Shown here: piece after piece, positions 17,820 through 26,052 of the stretch
Numbering within the stretch: the stretch's first letter is position 1
Layout: each line of letters opens with the position of its first letter
NCBI GenBank assembly: GCA_910583945.1
Contig: CAJTYF010000005.1
Span: 1 to 64,000 of the forward strand
DNA from: an uncultured Bacilli bacterium
Lineage (GTDB): Bacteria; Bacillota_I; Bacilli_A; RF39; UBA660
Reading direction: 5' to 3'
Length of the DNA stretch: 64,000 nt
Notes under the pieces: generated by a model
Told to the model about the DNA's origin: nothing
The model's input: the letters and a program-made list of their open reading frames with translations, nothing else
The model's database searches: none
Translations under genes and position numbers: made by a program

Positions 17820-18557
17820 ATGATTGATATTCATTCTCATGTCATTTATGCCATTGATGATGGTTCAAGAAGTTATGAAGAGAGTCTTTCTATATTAAAA
17901 AAAATGTCAGAAATGGGCTATCGAGCTATAGTTTGTACACCTCATTATATTACGGGGAGTAAATATGTAGAAAATAATACAAATAAATTAAATAAGATTC
18001 AATTATTGAGAGAATTTGTGGAAAAAGAAAAATTGAATCTTCATCTGTATCTAGGAAATGAAATTTATATTGATTCAGAGATTGAAAATTTAATTAAAAA
18101 AGGTGAAGTCTATCCGATTAATCATAGTCGTTATTTACTCGTTGAGTTTCCTGTTAGTCGGCTTATGAATGATTTGATGAATTTGTTATTTCTTTTAAGA
18201 AATAAGGGGTATATACCTATTATTGCCCATCCTGAGCGTTATTTGTATTTACAAGATAATCATGAACTTTTGGATAAATTTTTAGAGATGGGTTGTTTGT
18301 TTCAAGGAAATTTTTCGTGTATTATTGGAAAATATGGGGAACATACTAAAAAGCTTTTTTTGTATATGTTGAAAAATAATTATTATCATTTTTTAGCTAC
18401 CGATGTTCATCATGAAACAGACATATTGTTTCAAAAATTTCATAAAATTAAGAAAATGATTATTAAAGAAATAGGAGAAGAAGCGTTTCAAATACTGACT
18501 TATGAGAATCCTTTAAAGGTGATTCGTAATGACAAAATTGAAATTGTTTTAAAATAA
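17820..18557 (+). CDS. PHP-type protein-tyrosine phosphatase, CpsB/CapC family (copy 2)
   Basis: A 245-aa paralogue of the gene at 15647. The metal-binding motifs are intact: MIDIHSHVIYAIDDGSRS, VCTPHYI, LGNEIYID, IAHPERYLYL and LATDVHHE. It should dephosphorylate one or both CpsD kinases. A ribosome binding site (ATAGGAG) precedes ATG 17820. It is the last gene of the polysaccharide locus. Confidence 0.91.
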   Translation: MIDIHSHVIYAIDDGSRSYEESLSILKKMSEMGYRAIVCTPHYITGSKYVENNTNKLNKIQLLREFVEKEKLNLHLYLGNEIYIDSEIENLIKKGEVYPINHSRYLLVEFPVSRLMNDLMNLLFLLRNKGYIPIIAHPERYLYLQDNHELLDKFLEMGCLFQGNFSCIIGKYGEHTKKLFLYMLKNNYYHFLATDVHHETDILFQKFHKIKKMIIKEIGEEAFQILTYENPLKVIRNDKIEIVLK

Positions 18558-18623
18558 ACAATTATCGACAAAAAAAGACTAACTGTTTTGATAGACTAAA
18601 AAAAGTTTTAAAGGAGGGTTTTG

Positions 18624-18740
18624 TTGAAAGTTATTTGTGAAATTTTGTTTCTCTTTTTTACTTTGATTATTTATTCTAGTTGCAAAATAAGTAGTCGGTG
18701 TAGTAAAGTAGAAGAAACAGGAGATTATAAGAACAAATAA
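18624..18740 (+). CDS. Small cysteine-containing membrane peptide
   Basis: A 38-aa open frame starting with TTG 18624 (TTG 18621 also possible) behind an excellent AAAGGAGGG site at 18610-18618. The first half is hydrophobic (ICEILFLFFTLIIYSSC), which fits a signal/anchor segment; four Cys residues are present and the tail is charged. The Cys could form a lipobox, but the context (IYSSC) is poor. I do not recognise it. The strong ribosome binding site and the terminator at its end make it credible. Confidence 0.5.
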   Translation: MKVICEILFLFFTLIIYSSCKISSRCSKVEETGDYKNK

Positions 18741-18770
18741 AAAATCAATCAATGATTTTTATTCGTTCTT
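18729..18770. terminator. Long bidirectional terminator hairpin
   Basis: A near-perfect inverted repeat with arms 18729-18747 and 18753-18770 (core AAAAATCA / TGATTTTT). It lies between the small + strand gene and the minus-strand ftsW-like gene and has A/T tracts on both sides, so it can end transcription from both directions. Confidence 0.75.
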
Positions 18771-18771
18771 T

Positions 18772-19854
18772 TTATTTGCTTTTATTTATATTTAGAACAA
18801 TGCCTATTCCAATCATGCTTACAAGTAAACTACTTCCTCCGTATGAAAGAAAGGGAAGGGTTACGCCGGTTACTGGAATGATTCCAACGACGACCATTAG
18901 ATTTAAAAGGGCTTGGATGATAATTCCAAAGGAGAGTCCAAAGGAAAGGTATTTTGCAAAAAGGTCTTTTTGTTTTAAAGCTATAGATAAAACTAGATAG
19001 AACAAAAGGAAAAAGACACTTGTTACAATGAGAACGCCTAGGAAACCAAATTCTTCACTAATGATGGAAAAGATAAAATCGGTTTGAGGTTCAGGAAGAT
19101 AAAAATGTTTTTGACGAGATTTCATAAACCCTTGACCTAGCAAACCTCCAGGGCCAATGGCGTACAAACTTTGAATGATTTGAAATCCGCTTCCTAAGGG
19201 ATCCGTCCATGGATTTAGAAAGGACACAATTCTTGCCATTCTGTAAGGGGCAATAATAATTAAAATCACAATTCCAATTAGACCTACTAAACCAATTTTA
19301 ACAAAAAAGTCAATTTTAACACCAGAGGTGAAAATAAGCACAACAAGGGTTAAAACAATAACCATTGCGGTTCCAAAATCGGGTTCTAGCATGATAAGAC
19401 CAAAAAATACAAAGATGACACTTAAAATTGGTAAAACACCTTTTTTAATATCAAACATATTTTTTTTGTTGTTGGCTAAGTATTTTGAAACATAAATGAT
19501 TAAACCAATTTTGGCGAATTCACTTGGTTGAATGCCTAAAGAACCAATTCCAAACCAACTTCGACTTCCATTTCTAATGGTTCCAATGCCAGGAATTAAA
19601 ACGAGAATTAACAAAATAAAACAAATTAATAAAATGAGGTTCGCTTTTTCATAGTAAATTTTATAATCTGTTTTGGATAAGAAAAGCATAATGAAGATTC
19701 CAATAATAAAAAAGATACCTTGAGCTTTAATAAATTTAAAAGGGTCTTGAAATTTGTATTCCGCCCAGATACAACTTGCCGAATAAATCATAATAATTCC
19801 AAATAATGCAATGCCAATGACTAAGAAAAATAATAAGTGATTTGTTTTTTTCAT
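18772..19854 (-). CDS. ftsW: FtsW/RodA/SpoVE-family peptidoglycan polymerase
   Basis: A SEDS-family glycosyltransferase of 360 aa with about ten membrane helices. Hallmarks are GSRSWFGIGSLGIQPSEFAKI, MLEPDFGTA, FLNPWTDPLGSGFQIIQSL, the EPQTDFIFSIISEEFGFLG block and PVTGVTLPFLSYGGSSLL. The catalytic Asp region (LEPDFGT) is intact. SEDS proteins polymerise lipid II together with a class B PBP; one is encoded nearby at 21753. I chose the ATG whose complement is at 19852-19854 because AGAGGG precedes it at the right distance. It is one of the few minus-strand genes. FtsW, SpoVE and RodA cannot be told apart with certainty. Confidence 0.9.
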   Translation of the reverse strand: MKKTNHLLFFLVIGIALFGIIMIYSASCIWAEYKFQDPFKFIKAQGIFFIIGIFIMLFLSKTDYKIYYEKANLILLICFILLILVLIPGIGTIRNGSRSWFGIGSLGIQPSEFAKIGLIIYVSKYLANNKKNMFDIKKGVLPILSVIFVFFGLIMLEPDFGTAMVIVLTLVVLIFTSGVKIDFFVKIGLVGLIGIVILIIIAPYRMARIVSFLNPWTDPLGSGFQIIQSLYAIGPGGLLGQGFMKSRQKHFYLPEPQTDFIFSIISEEFGFLGVLIVTSVFFLLFYLVLSIALKQKDLFAKYLSFGLSFGIIIQALLNLMVVVGIIPVTGVTLPFLSYGGSSLLVSMIGIGIVLNINKSK

Positions 19855-19908
19855 ACGATCCCTCTTCAAATTATATGAAAATCAAATTATTAAATGAATA
19901 ATAAAAAA

Positions 19909-19938
19909 TTGCTGAATTGTTGTGAAATGAGATATAAT
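19909..19938 (+). promoter_or_regulatory. Promoter of the gene at 19967
   Basis: -35 TTGCTG at 19909-19914, an 18-base spacer, and -10 TATAAT at 19933-19938. The divergent ftsW-like gene has a possible -10 (TATAAT on the minus strand at 19875-19870). Confidence 0.5.
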
Positions 19939-19966
19939 CATTTTAAGAAAATAAAGGTGAAATGTT

Positions 19967-20722
19967 ATGAATCAAGAACAAAAAGAGAGTTGGAGGGCTT
20001 ATCAAAAAGCGTCTTTAGATTATTATAAAAATCGCAAAAGAAAGCGATTTAAAATTCTTTTTATCTGTCTTTTTCTTTGTTTTTTCATTTTTTTTGTTTT
20101 CAGACCTCTTATTGGTGAAATTGTGATTTTTATCCAGATGTCTTATCCTAATAAACGTTATGAAGTGACTTTAAATCAGCATTTATTTGAAGTTTCAGGT
20201 GAGAGTACGAAAAAAGTACCAATTGTTCCGCTCTTGCTTTATCTTGGAAGTTCTTCAAGTATATGGGGATGGCAATCTAAAGAAGTATTACCTTTTTCCA
20301 ATTTTGAACGATTTATTTTGGAAATCAAAGTGTTCAATTGCTATTATAGTGGGCAAAAAATTGGGTGTCGCCCTTTTAAAAAGGATATTGAAGATATGAA
20401 AGAGGACAAGACAAAAATCACCTATTCTTTAAAAATTTATAAATATAAAAATTATGATACAGCCGTTAATTATGTTGAGTATATAAAAAAAAGGTCTACA
20501 ATGAAACATGAAGAATTTCAAAACTATCAAAAGACCATGCGTGATGAAAATTTTAGATTAATTTATGATGGTCCGTTTGTTTCAGATATTACAGATTATA
20601 TTCATGAAAAAGGTTTATACGGCTTTGTTTTAACAGGAAAATATGGTTGGACAACCGATTATTTTGAAATGGGACTCGTGAATACTGGTAAGGAAGTGGA
20701 ACTTATTAATATTAATGGTTGA
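19967..20722 (+). CDS. Membrane-anchored hypothetical protein, 251 aa
   Basis: A very basic N-terminus is followed by one transmembrane helix at about residues 29-50 (ILFICLFLCFFIFFVFRPLI), then an extracytoplasmic domain of about 200 residues. I do not recognise the domain; it carries an unusual IKVFNCYYSGQKIGCRPF segment with two Cys that could form a disulfide. It lies between ftsW- and PBP-type genes, so an envelope role is plausible but not shown. Confidence 0.6.
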   Translation: MNQEQKESWRAYQKASLDYYKNRKRKRFKILFICLFLCFFIFFVFRPLIGEIVIFIQMSYPNKRYEVTLNQHLFEVSGESTKKVPIVPLLLYLGSSSSIWGWQSKEVLPFSNFERFILEIKVFNCYYSGQKIGCRPFKKDIEDMKEDKTKITYSLKIYKYKNYDTAVNYVEYIKKRSTMKHEEFQNYQKTMRDENFRLIYDGPFVSDITDYIHEKGLYGFVLTGKYGWTTDYFEMGLVNTGKEVELINING

Positions 20723-20727
20723 TTTTA

Positions 20728-20736
20728 TGTTATAAT
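20728..20736 (+). promoter_or_regulatory. Extended -10 before the 20757 gene
   Basis: TGTTATAAT at 20728-20736 is a perfect extended -10; GAGGTGATG and the ATG at 20757 follow within about 20 bases, leaving a very short leader. Confidence 0.5.
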
Positions 20737-20756
20737 ATCTTTTCGAGGTGATGTGT

Positions 20757-21686
20757 ATGCATTTGTATTATTATTTAAAAGAGGATGCTTATTATGTTAT
20801 GGATTGCGATCATAAATTTTATCGTTATCCTAAGAAAAATAATCTTATTCCAATTTTGTATTTAGAAAATGGTCTTCATGAAATAGAGGCTATGAAAAAT
20901 GAAGAAGAAATTTTTCCTTTTAAAACTATTGAGGAATGGACAGGTGCTACATGGTTAACTGTTACGAATATCATACAAATGATTACAGTTTTAGAAAATA
21001 TTTATTTAAATGATTCGTCTTTTTCTCTTTATGGTATTGAAGCAATTATTAGTCATTTTGCTTATCATAAATATTCGGATTTTAAGAAAAAGCGTATTCA
21101 ATCAAATGAATTTTATGAAAAACTTTTGGAAGAAGAGCAAACTTTAGTTAAAGAAAAGATTCAACATTTAAAAAGTATTATTGATTACTCCAAAGAGGAA
21201 ATTTCACTTTCAGAATTTGATGTAGCTATGGAAAAGCATTATTTTGATGATGAGTCTTTTATTGAGCCTTTTATTACAAATGCTATCGATAATATGTTTG
21301 TTAATGTTTATCCAGAAAAAGTGTTTTATGATCCTTCTTTTCTAGATTATTTTCGGAGTGAGGAGACATGGCTTGAATTTGAGGATTTTATGAAGCTGGC
21401 TGATGAATTTAAAACCGTTTTTCCAGAGAGAGTTAATCAAAAGATTAAGTATTTAAAATTACTAAAAGAAAAAGATTTTTCATACTTTTTAGGGCATCTT
21501 TTTTTACTTTTACCTTTTTTAAAAAGTTTTATTGGCCAAATTAAAGAAACAAATATTCCTGATATCTTAGTGATTTATAGTTTTTATATTTTTACAGCGC
21601 TTTTCTACATTTTAAGATATCGAAATTATTCTCGAGTTTTAACCATGACAGAAAATCCGACTTTAAAAAGAAAAATTCATTTATAA
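20757..21686 (+). CDS. Hypothetical protein with C-terminal membrane helices, 309 aa
   Basis: I do not recognise the family. The N-terminal two-thirds are soluble, acidic and mostly helical; two hydrophobic segments near the end (FLGHLFLLLPFLKSFIG and IPDILVIYSFYIFTALFYIL) suggest a hairpin anchor. The start is chosen as ATG 20757; GTG 20748 and ATG 20751 lie in or against the GAGGTG site. It has its own promoter and precedes the PBP gene by 66 bases. Confidence 0.55.
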   Translation: MHLYYYLKEDAYYVMDCDHKFYRYPKKNNLIPILYLENGLHEIEAMKNEEEIFPFKTIEEWTGATWLTVTNIIQMITVLENIYLNDSSFSLYGIEAIISHFAYHKYSDFKKKRIQSNEFYEKLLEEEQTLVKEKIQHLKSIIDYSKEEISLSEFDVAMEKHYFDDESFIEPFITNAIDNMFVNVYPEKVFYDPSFLDYFRSEETWLEFEDFMKLADEFKTVFPERVNQKIKYLKLLKEKDFSYFLGHLFLLLPFLKSFIGQIKETNIPDILVIYSFYIFTALFYILRYRNYSRVLTMTENPTLKRKIHL

Positions 21687-21752
21687 ATTTATTGGAAAGT
21701 TTTAGCATAAAACTTCTTTTTTTTCATAGAAATTAAAGAAGGGAGAGGCACT

Positions 21753-23660
21753 ATGTTCTTTAATCAAATTCATACTCGTATGCGAGTGGTATTACTAATA
21801 GTTTCTATTTGTTTAGTGTTAATTGTTATTCGAGTGTTTTATATTCAAGTTTTTAAATACGATAAACTTTCAAGTCTAGCAGAGAGTTTATGGAGTCGTG
21901 AACTTCCTATTACCGCTGATCGAGGAGAGATTCGAGATCGTAATGGAAAAGTTTTAGCTACGAATATTACGACGACTTCTCTTGTTGTGATTCCTAATCA
22001 AATTAAAAATAAGGAAGAAGTGGCAACAAAATTAGCGGAGATTTTAGGGGTTTCTTATGAAGAAATGTATCGTCATATCAGCAAGAAAACATCGATTGAA
22101 CGCGTGCATCCTGAAGGGAGAAGGCTTTCTTATGAAATTGCTGAGAAGATTAATAATTTAAATTATGATGGGGTTTATTTGGTTAAAGAAAGCAAAAGAG
22201 ATTATCCCTATGGTAATGTTTTATCTCATGTTTTGGGTTATGTGGGCATTGATAATCAAGGGTTATCAGGTATTGAACTTGAATTTGATGAATACTTAAC
22301 TGGAGAAGGGGGAGCAATTAAATATTTTTCAGATGGAAAAGGGAATCGTCTTTCTTTGACTGAAATTTATGAAGAGCCTCAAAATGGAATTAATGTGGAT
22401 TTAACGATTGATATTGATTTACAACTCGCGGTTGAAAATGAACTGGATAATGTCGTTTCCAAATATAATCCTGAACAAGCACTTATATTAGCAATGAATC
22501 CTAAAACAGGAGAAATATTAGCCATGGCTTCAAGACCAAATTTTAATCCTAATAATTATCAAACATCAAGTATTGAAGTCATTAATCGAAATTTACCTAT
22601 TTGGATGACCTATGAACCTGGTAGTACTTTTAAGATTGTAACTTTAGCGGCTTCTTTAGAAGAGAATACGATTAATCTTTTTAAAGATAATTATTACGAT
22701 GGTGGTTCCATTCATGTGGAAGGGGCGCGTATTAAATGTTGGAAAGCTGGAGGACATGGGGCAGAAACGTTTTTACAAGTAGTTGAAAACTCCTGTAACC
22801 CAGGGTTTGTCGTGATGGGCCAAAAACTTGGAGCGGAAAAATTATTGAGTTATATTAAAAATTTAGGATTTGGTAGTAAAACAGGTATCGATTTGAATGG
22901 AGAAGCCAGTGGCATTTTATTTTCACTTAATCAAATGGGACCTGTAGAACTCGCTACAACAAGTTTTGGTCAAGGAATTAGTGTGACACCTATTCAACAA
23001 GCAACAGCCGTATCAGCTGTTATAAATGGTGGTATTTTACATAAGCCTTATATTGTTTCAAAAATGACTGAACCTGAGACCAACAGTGTCATAAAACTTA
23101 ATAAGACGGATGAGGGAAAAAGAGTGATTAGTGAAGAAACAAGTAAAATGGTTCGTTTTGCACTTGAAAGTGTGGTGGCTAATGGAAGTGGTCGAAACGC
23201 TTATTTAGAGAATTATCGTATTGGAGGAAAAACAGGAACCGCTCAAAAGGTGAATAATGGCGTTTATATGGTTGGAAATTACATTGTGTCTTTTATGGGT
23301 TTTATGCCAGCGGATGATCCTGAAATTGTTGTCTATGTTGCAATTGATAATCCTAAAGGTATTACTCAATATGGCGGAGTGGTTTCAGCACCGATTGCTA
23401 AAAATGTTTTTAAAGCTGCGATTGATTTATACGGGTTTCCTAAGAGTAGTGATGTCATGCCCAAGGAATACACTTGGTTAGATACTAAATATGTAAAATT
23501 ACCTGATGTGACAGGGATGTCTTTAGAAGAAGCTAAACGTCTTTTAAAAGGATTTAAACTGATTACTTCGGGAAGTGGTGAACAAGTCGTGTATCAAAGT
23601 CCAGAAGGAAATTATTATGTGGAAGAAGGAAGTAAAGTGTCTTTAATGTTGTCTAACTGA
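21753..23660 (+). CDS. Class B penicillin-binding protein with PASTA domain (FtsI/SpoVD-like)
   Basis: A transpeptidase of 635 aa. An N-terminal membrane helix (VVLLIVSICLVLIVIRVFYI) is followed by the PBP dimer domain (ELPITADRGEIRDRNGKVLA). The transpeptidase has all motifs: SxxK in EPGSTFKIVTLA, SxN in VENSCNPGFV and KTG in GGKTGTAQKV. One PASTA domain ends the protein (LPDVTGMSLEEAKRLL). It cross-links septal or spore peptidoglycan with a SEDS partner. A single PASTA matches SpoVD-like proteins, but the neighbours (MraY, MurG, DivIB) suit FtsI equally. Confidence 0.92.
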   Translation: MFFNQIHTRMRVVLLIVSICLVLIVIRVFYIQVFKYDKLSSLAESLWSRELPITADRGEIRDRNGKVLATNITTTSLVVIPNQIKNKEEVATKLAEILGVSYEEMYRHISKKTSIERVHPEGRRLSYEIAEKINNLNYDGVYLVKESKRDYPYGNVLSHVLGYVGIDNQGLSGIELEFDEYLTGEGGAIKYFSDGKGNRLSLTEIYEEPQNGINVDLTIDIDLQLAVENELDNVVSKYNPEQALILAMNPKTGEILAMASRPNFNPNNYQTSSIEVINRNLPIWMTYEPGSTFKIVTLAASLEENTINLFKDNYYDGGSIHVEGARIKCWKAGGHGAETFLQVVENSCNPGFVVMGQKLGAEKLLSYIKNLGFGSKTGIDLNGEASGILFSLNQMGPVELATTSFGQGISVTPIQQATAVSAVINGGILHKPYIVSKMTEPETNSVIKLNKTDEGKRVISEETSKMVRFALESVVANGSGRNAYLENYRIGGKTGTAQKVNNGVYMVGNYIVSFMGFMPADDPEIVVYVAIDNPKGITQYGGVVSAPIAKNVFKAAIDLYGFPKSSDVMPKEYTWLDTKYVKLPDVTGMSLEEAKRLLKGFKLITSGSGEQVVYQSPEGNYYVEEGSKVSLMLSN

Positions 23661-23729
23661 TGTAAATCTTTTTCCTTCTCGAAGTAAAAAATTCAAACAT
23701 GTTGTATAATTTTTATACGAGGTGATACG

Positions 23730-24722
23730 ATGTTAATACTTGCTAAAGCAGCAATGGCTATTATGCTTGGTTTTGTTACTAGTATGATTTTCGGATTTTT
23801 CTTTGTTAAATTTGCTTATCGTAATCATATTGGTCAAAATGTTAGTTTAACGTTAGGGGAAAGACATTTGAAAAAAAATGGTATTCCCACTATGGGCGGA
23901 TTCATTTTTATCGTTCCTGTTTTGCTTTGTTTATTTTTACTTTATATTCGAGGGAGCATCCATCTTAGTCATAATTTATTTATTTTAGTGATCGTTTTTG
24001 TTTTGTATGCCTTTTTAGGTTTTTTAGATGATTTTTTAAAAGTTAAATTTAAAAACAATAAGGGCCTTAGTATTACGACCAAATTTTTAATTCAAATGGG
24101 AATTGCACTTTTGTTTTTCTATATTTTTATGAAAAATGGTGGGGAACCTGTTTTGTGGATTACTAGTATTGGAATTAGTATTGATATGGGATGGATTTTT
24201 GGTATTTTTATTCTTTTTGTGTTAGTGGGAACGAGTAATGGTGTCAATATTACAGATGGTTTGGATGGACTGGCTGGAGGTCTTTCGGCGATTGCCTTTT
24301 TAGCTTTTGGAATTATTGCGTGGAATACGGGTTGGATGCAAGGGTTTGAAGAAGTAGCTATTTTTTGTTTTTTACTCGTTGGAAGTTTGTTAGGCTTTTT
24401 AATATATAATAGTCATCCAGCTAAAATAATTATGGGGGATTTAGGAAGTTTAGCTTTGGGAGGTGCTTTAGCAACGGTTGCCATTGTTACAAGGCATGAA
24501 CTGTCATTAGTTTTAGTAGGGGGAGTCTTTGTTGTCGAAACAATTTCCAGTTTTATTCAAATTATCGCTATTCGAAAATTTCATAAAAAAATATTTAAGA
24601 TGGCTCCTTTACATCATCATTTTGAACAACTTGGATGGGATGAAAGAGATATTGTAAAACTGTTTTGGGTCGTAGGCTTTTTACTTGCCATGGCAGCTAT
24701 AACTTATGGTGTTTGGATTTAA
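23730..24722 (+). CDS. mraY: Phospho-N-acetylmuramoyl-pentapeptide transferase MraY
   Basis: MraY (330 aa) makes lipid I from UDP-MurNAc-pentapeptide and undecaprenyl phosphate in the cytoplasmic membrane. It has ten hydrophobic segments, with the catalytic aspartates in FLGFLDDFLKVKF and VNITDGLDGLAGGLS, the NSHPAKIIMGDLGSLALGG loop and MAPLHHHFEQLGW. It follows the PBP gene as in standard dcw clusters. Length and motifs are complete. Confidence 0.96.
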   Translation: MLILAKAAMAIMLGFVTSMIFGFFFVKFAYRNHIGQNVSLTLGERHLKKNGIPTMGGFIFIVPVLLCLFLLYIRGSIHLSHNLFILVIVFVLYAFLGFLDDFLKVKFKNNKGLSITTKFLIQMGIALLFFYIFMKNGGEPVLWITSIGISIDMGWIFGIFILFVLVGTSNGVNITDGLDGLAGGLSAIAFLAFGIIAWNTGWMQGFEEVAIFCFLLVGSLLGFLIYNSHPAKIIMGDLGSLALGGALATVAIVTRHELSLVLVGGVFVVETISSFIQIIAIRKFHKKIFKMAPLHHHFEQLGWDERDIVKLFWVVGFLLAMAAITYGVWI

Positions 24723-24856
24723 CTTTTTGCTATGAAAGTCTTGTATTTAAATTCTAATTTGGTTATCCATAAATGTAAGCGTTATTTTTTTGATAGTGCC
24801 TACTTGGTTTGTTTGACGCTATTCCTTGGCAAGTAAAATAATTTGTGTTAGGAAAG

Positions 24857-24935
24857 CGCTTTTTTATTAGTTTGTTTTACAAATAAGTAGAACAATCATC
24901 AGTAATAAACTAATAATAATGAATTTAAAAAAGCG
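24857..24935. repeat. Two-tier inverted repeat (probable terminator region) after mraY
   Basis: The gap 24723-25029 contains no convincing + strand gene. CGCTTTTTT at 24857-24865 pairs with AAAAAAGCG at 24927-24935, and inside it TTATTAGTTT at 24864-24873 pairs perfectly with AAACTAATAA at 24907-24916. This large hairpin probably ends the mraY transcript; its inner part also overlaps a possible minus-strand micro-ORF. Confidence 0.5.
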
Positions 24936-24962
24936 ATTGTCTTTTCTTATCATCTCTTTCAT
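24867..24962 (-). CDS. Possible minus-strand membrane micropeptide, 31 aa
   Basis: The frame encodes a basic N-terminus (MKEMIRKDNRFFKF) and a hydrophobic segment (IIISLLLMIVLLICK), the look of a small membrane peptide. The ribosome binding site is weak (AAAAGAAA) and the frame lies across an inverted repeat, so it may be chance. Low confidence. Confidence 0.25.
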   Translation of the reverse strand: MKEMIRKDNRFFKFIIISLLLMIVLLICKTN

Positions 24963-24973
24963 TTTCTTTTGAC

Positions 24974-25002
24974 ATGACATAAATCAATTTTTTTGTTATA
25001 GT
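24974..25002 (+). promoter_or_regulatory. Promoter of the 25030 gene
   Basis: TTGACATGACA at 24969-24979 offers -35 hexamers; ATGACA at 24974-24979 with a 17-base spacer fits -10 TATAGT at 24997-25002, which has a TGT extension. A TTTGGAGGTG site follows. Confidence 0.45.
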
Positions 25003-25029
25003 AATAATCGATTTTGGAGGTGTTAGCGG

Positions 25030-25248
25030 TTGATACAACTGGAAAAAGCTGAGCGTTTATTGAGTATTGAAGCAAGCATTGCTAATCTATATCAAAAAAT
25101 GATGGACTCGGAAAAAGAAAAAAACATTGACCCTATTTACTATATGTATTTAGAAAGATTAAGAATGACGCAAAAATATGAAAGTCAATTAATACAGGAT
25201 TTGTATTCTAATTTAGGGTTGGAAAAGATTTTAAAGATATTTATTTAG
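25030..25248 (+). pseudogene. N-terminal fragment of a frameshifted hypothetical protein
   Basis: This 72-aa frame starts with TTG 25030 behind TTTGGAGGTG and runs into a TAG at 25246. The frame one base back is open from 25212 and continues without interruption, with coding-like composition, to 25982 (DFKDIYLEEEKKPEEL follows directly). One missing base near the A- and T-rich run at 25221-25235 would join both into a single protein of about 317 aa. The helical N-terminal part is unrecognised. No canonical slippery heptamer is present, so a mutation or an assembly error is likelier than programmed frameshifting. Confidence 0.6.
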
Positions 25249-25316
25249 AGGAAGAAAAGAAGCCTGAGGAGTTAGAATTTTATTCTGATTTTTCTATTTC
25301 TACTCGCTTACAACAT

Positions 25317-25982
25317 TTGATATTAGACTATTTGTATTCAGATATTAAAGCTTTGTGGGAAATCCATTCTCTAGATGACGTATTAATTGAAGATGTTTAT
25401 AAATTAAGACAAAATAAACTATTACATGAGAAGGCTCGTTTTGCTTATCTTAATGTGGTTTTTCTTTCCTTTTTACAATTGATTCAAAAAAAGATTCAAA
25501 TGAATTTTTATAAAGAAGAATTTTCTTCTCTTAAATATCGTCTTCTTTTTTCTTACCCCTATTTAGAAAGTCAGATGATGATGGGGAAAATGGCTACTTT
25601 AACCAATTCTCATGTTTTGCTTTATTTTGCTTTTCGATATGGCTTATCTATTCAAAGTGTAATAGGCGAATTAAAAGAAAATAATGAATCAGATATTAAA
25701 AGGGTTATTAATGATTTGGTGTTTTTTACGCATCAAGAAGATTTTTATTTAGAACGTACTTATTTATTATTAAAGGCTCGATTATTAAATGAAAGTGATA
25801 CGACTTGTACTTATTTAGAAAATTTTATTGGGAGCTTAATTTTTAAAAAAAGTAAAGAAGTAAAAAGAGTACTAGAAGATTTTAAAGAAGTAAAGGATTT
25901 AAGAAGTTTTCAAGTTTCTGATTCGACCAATTCTGGGGCTTATTTACGAAGTTTAGAATTAACTAAAGGAGAAGAAAGTTGA
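25317..25982 (+). CDS. C-terminal part of the frameshifted hypothetical protein
   Basis: A 221-aa frame from TTG 25317; the frame is actually open from 25212, and no good ribosome binding site precedes 25317, so the natural protein probably begins at 25030. It is an all-helical, soluble sequence rich in Leu, Tyr, Phe and Lys with repeated 'Y-L' and 'LL' spacing. I do not recognise the family. It sits between mraY and murG, a slot normally held by murD and ftsW. Confidence 0.5.
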   Translation: MILDYLYSDIKALWEIHSLDDVLIEDVYKLRQNKLLHEKARFAYLNVVFLSFLQLIQKKIQMNFYKEEFSSLKYRLLFSYPYLESQMMMGKMATLTNSHVLLYFAFRYGLSIQSVIGELKENNESDIKRVINDLVFFTHQEDFYLERTYLLLKARLLNESDTTCTYLENFIGSLIFKKSKEVKRVLEDFKEVKDLRSFQVSDSTNSGAYLRSLELTKGEES

Positions 25983-26052
25983 CATAGTCTTTTCCTTTTT
26001 TTAATAAAATTTTTTTATTTATAGTATAATGATAATGAGAGGAATGATGCTC

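Noticed and set aside
24732..24833. 33-aa frame after mraY
   Set aside because: It has no ribosome binding site and no recognisable features; it overlaps sequence that looks like the mraY 3' region.
25212..25248. Programmed -1 frameshifting in the split gene
   Set aside because: No X XXY YYZ slippery heptamer occurs in the overlap in the right frame; a mutation or sequencing error is simpler.
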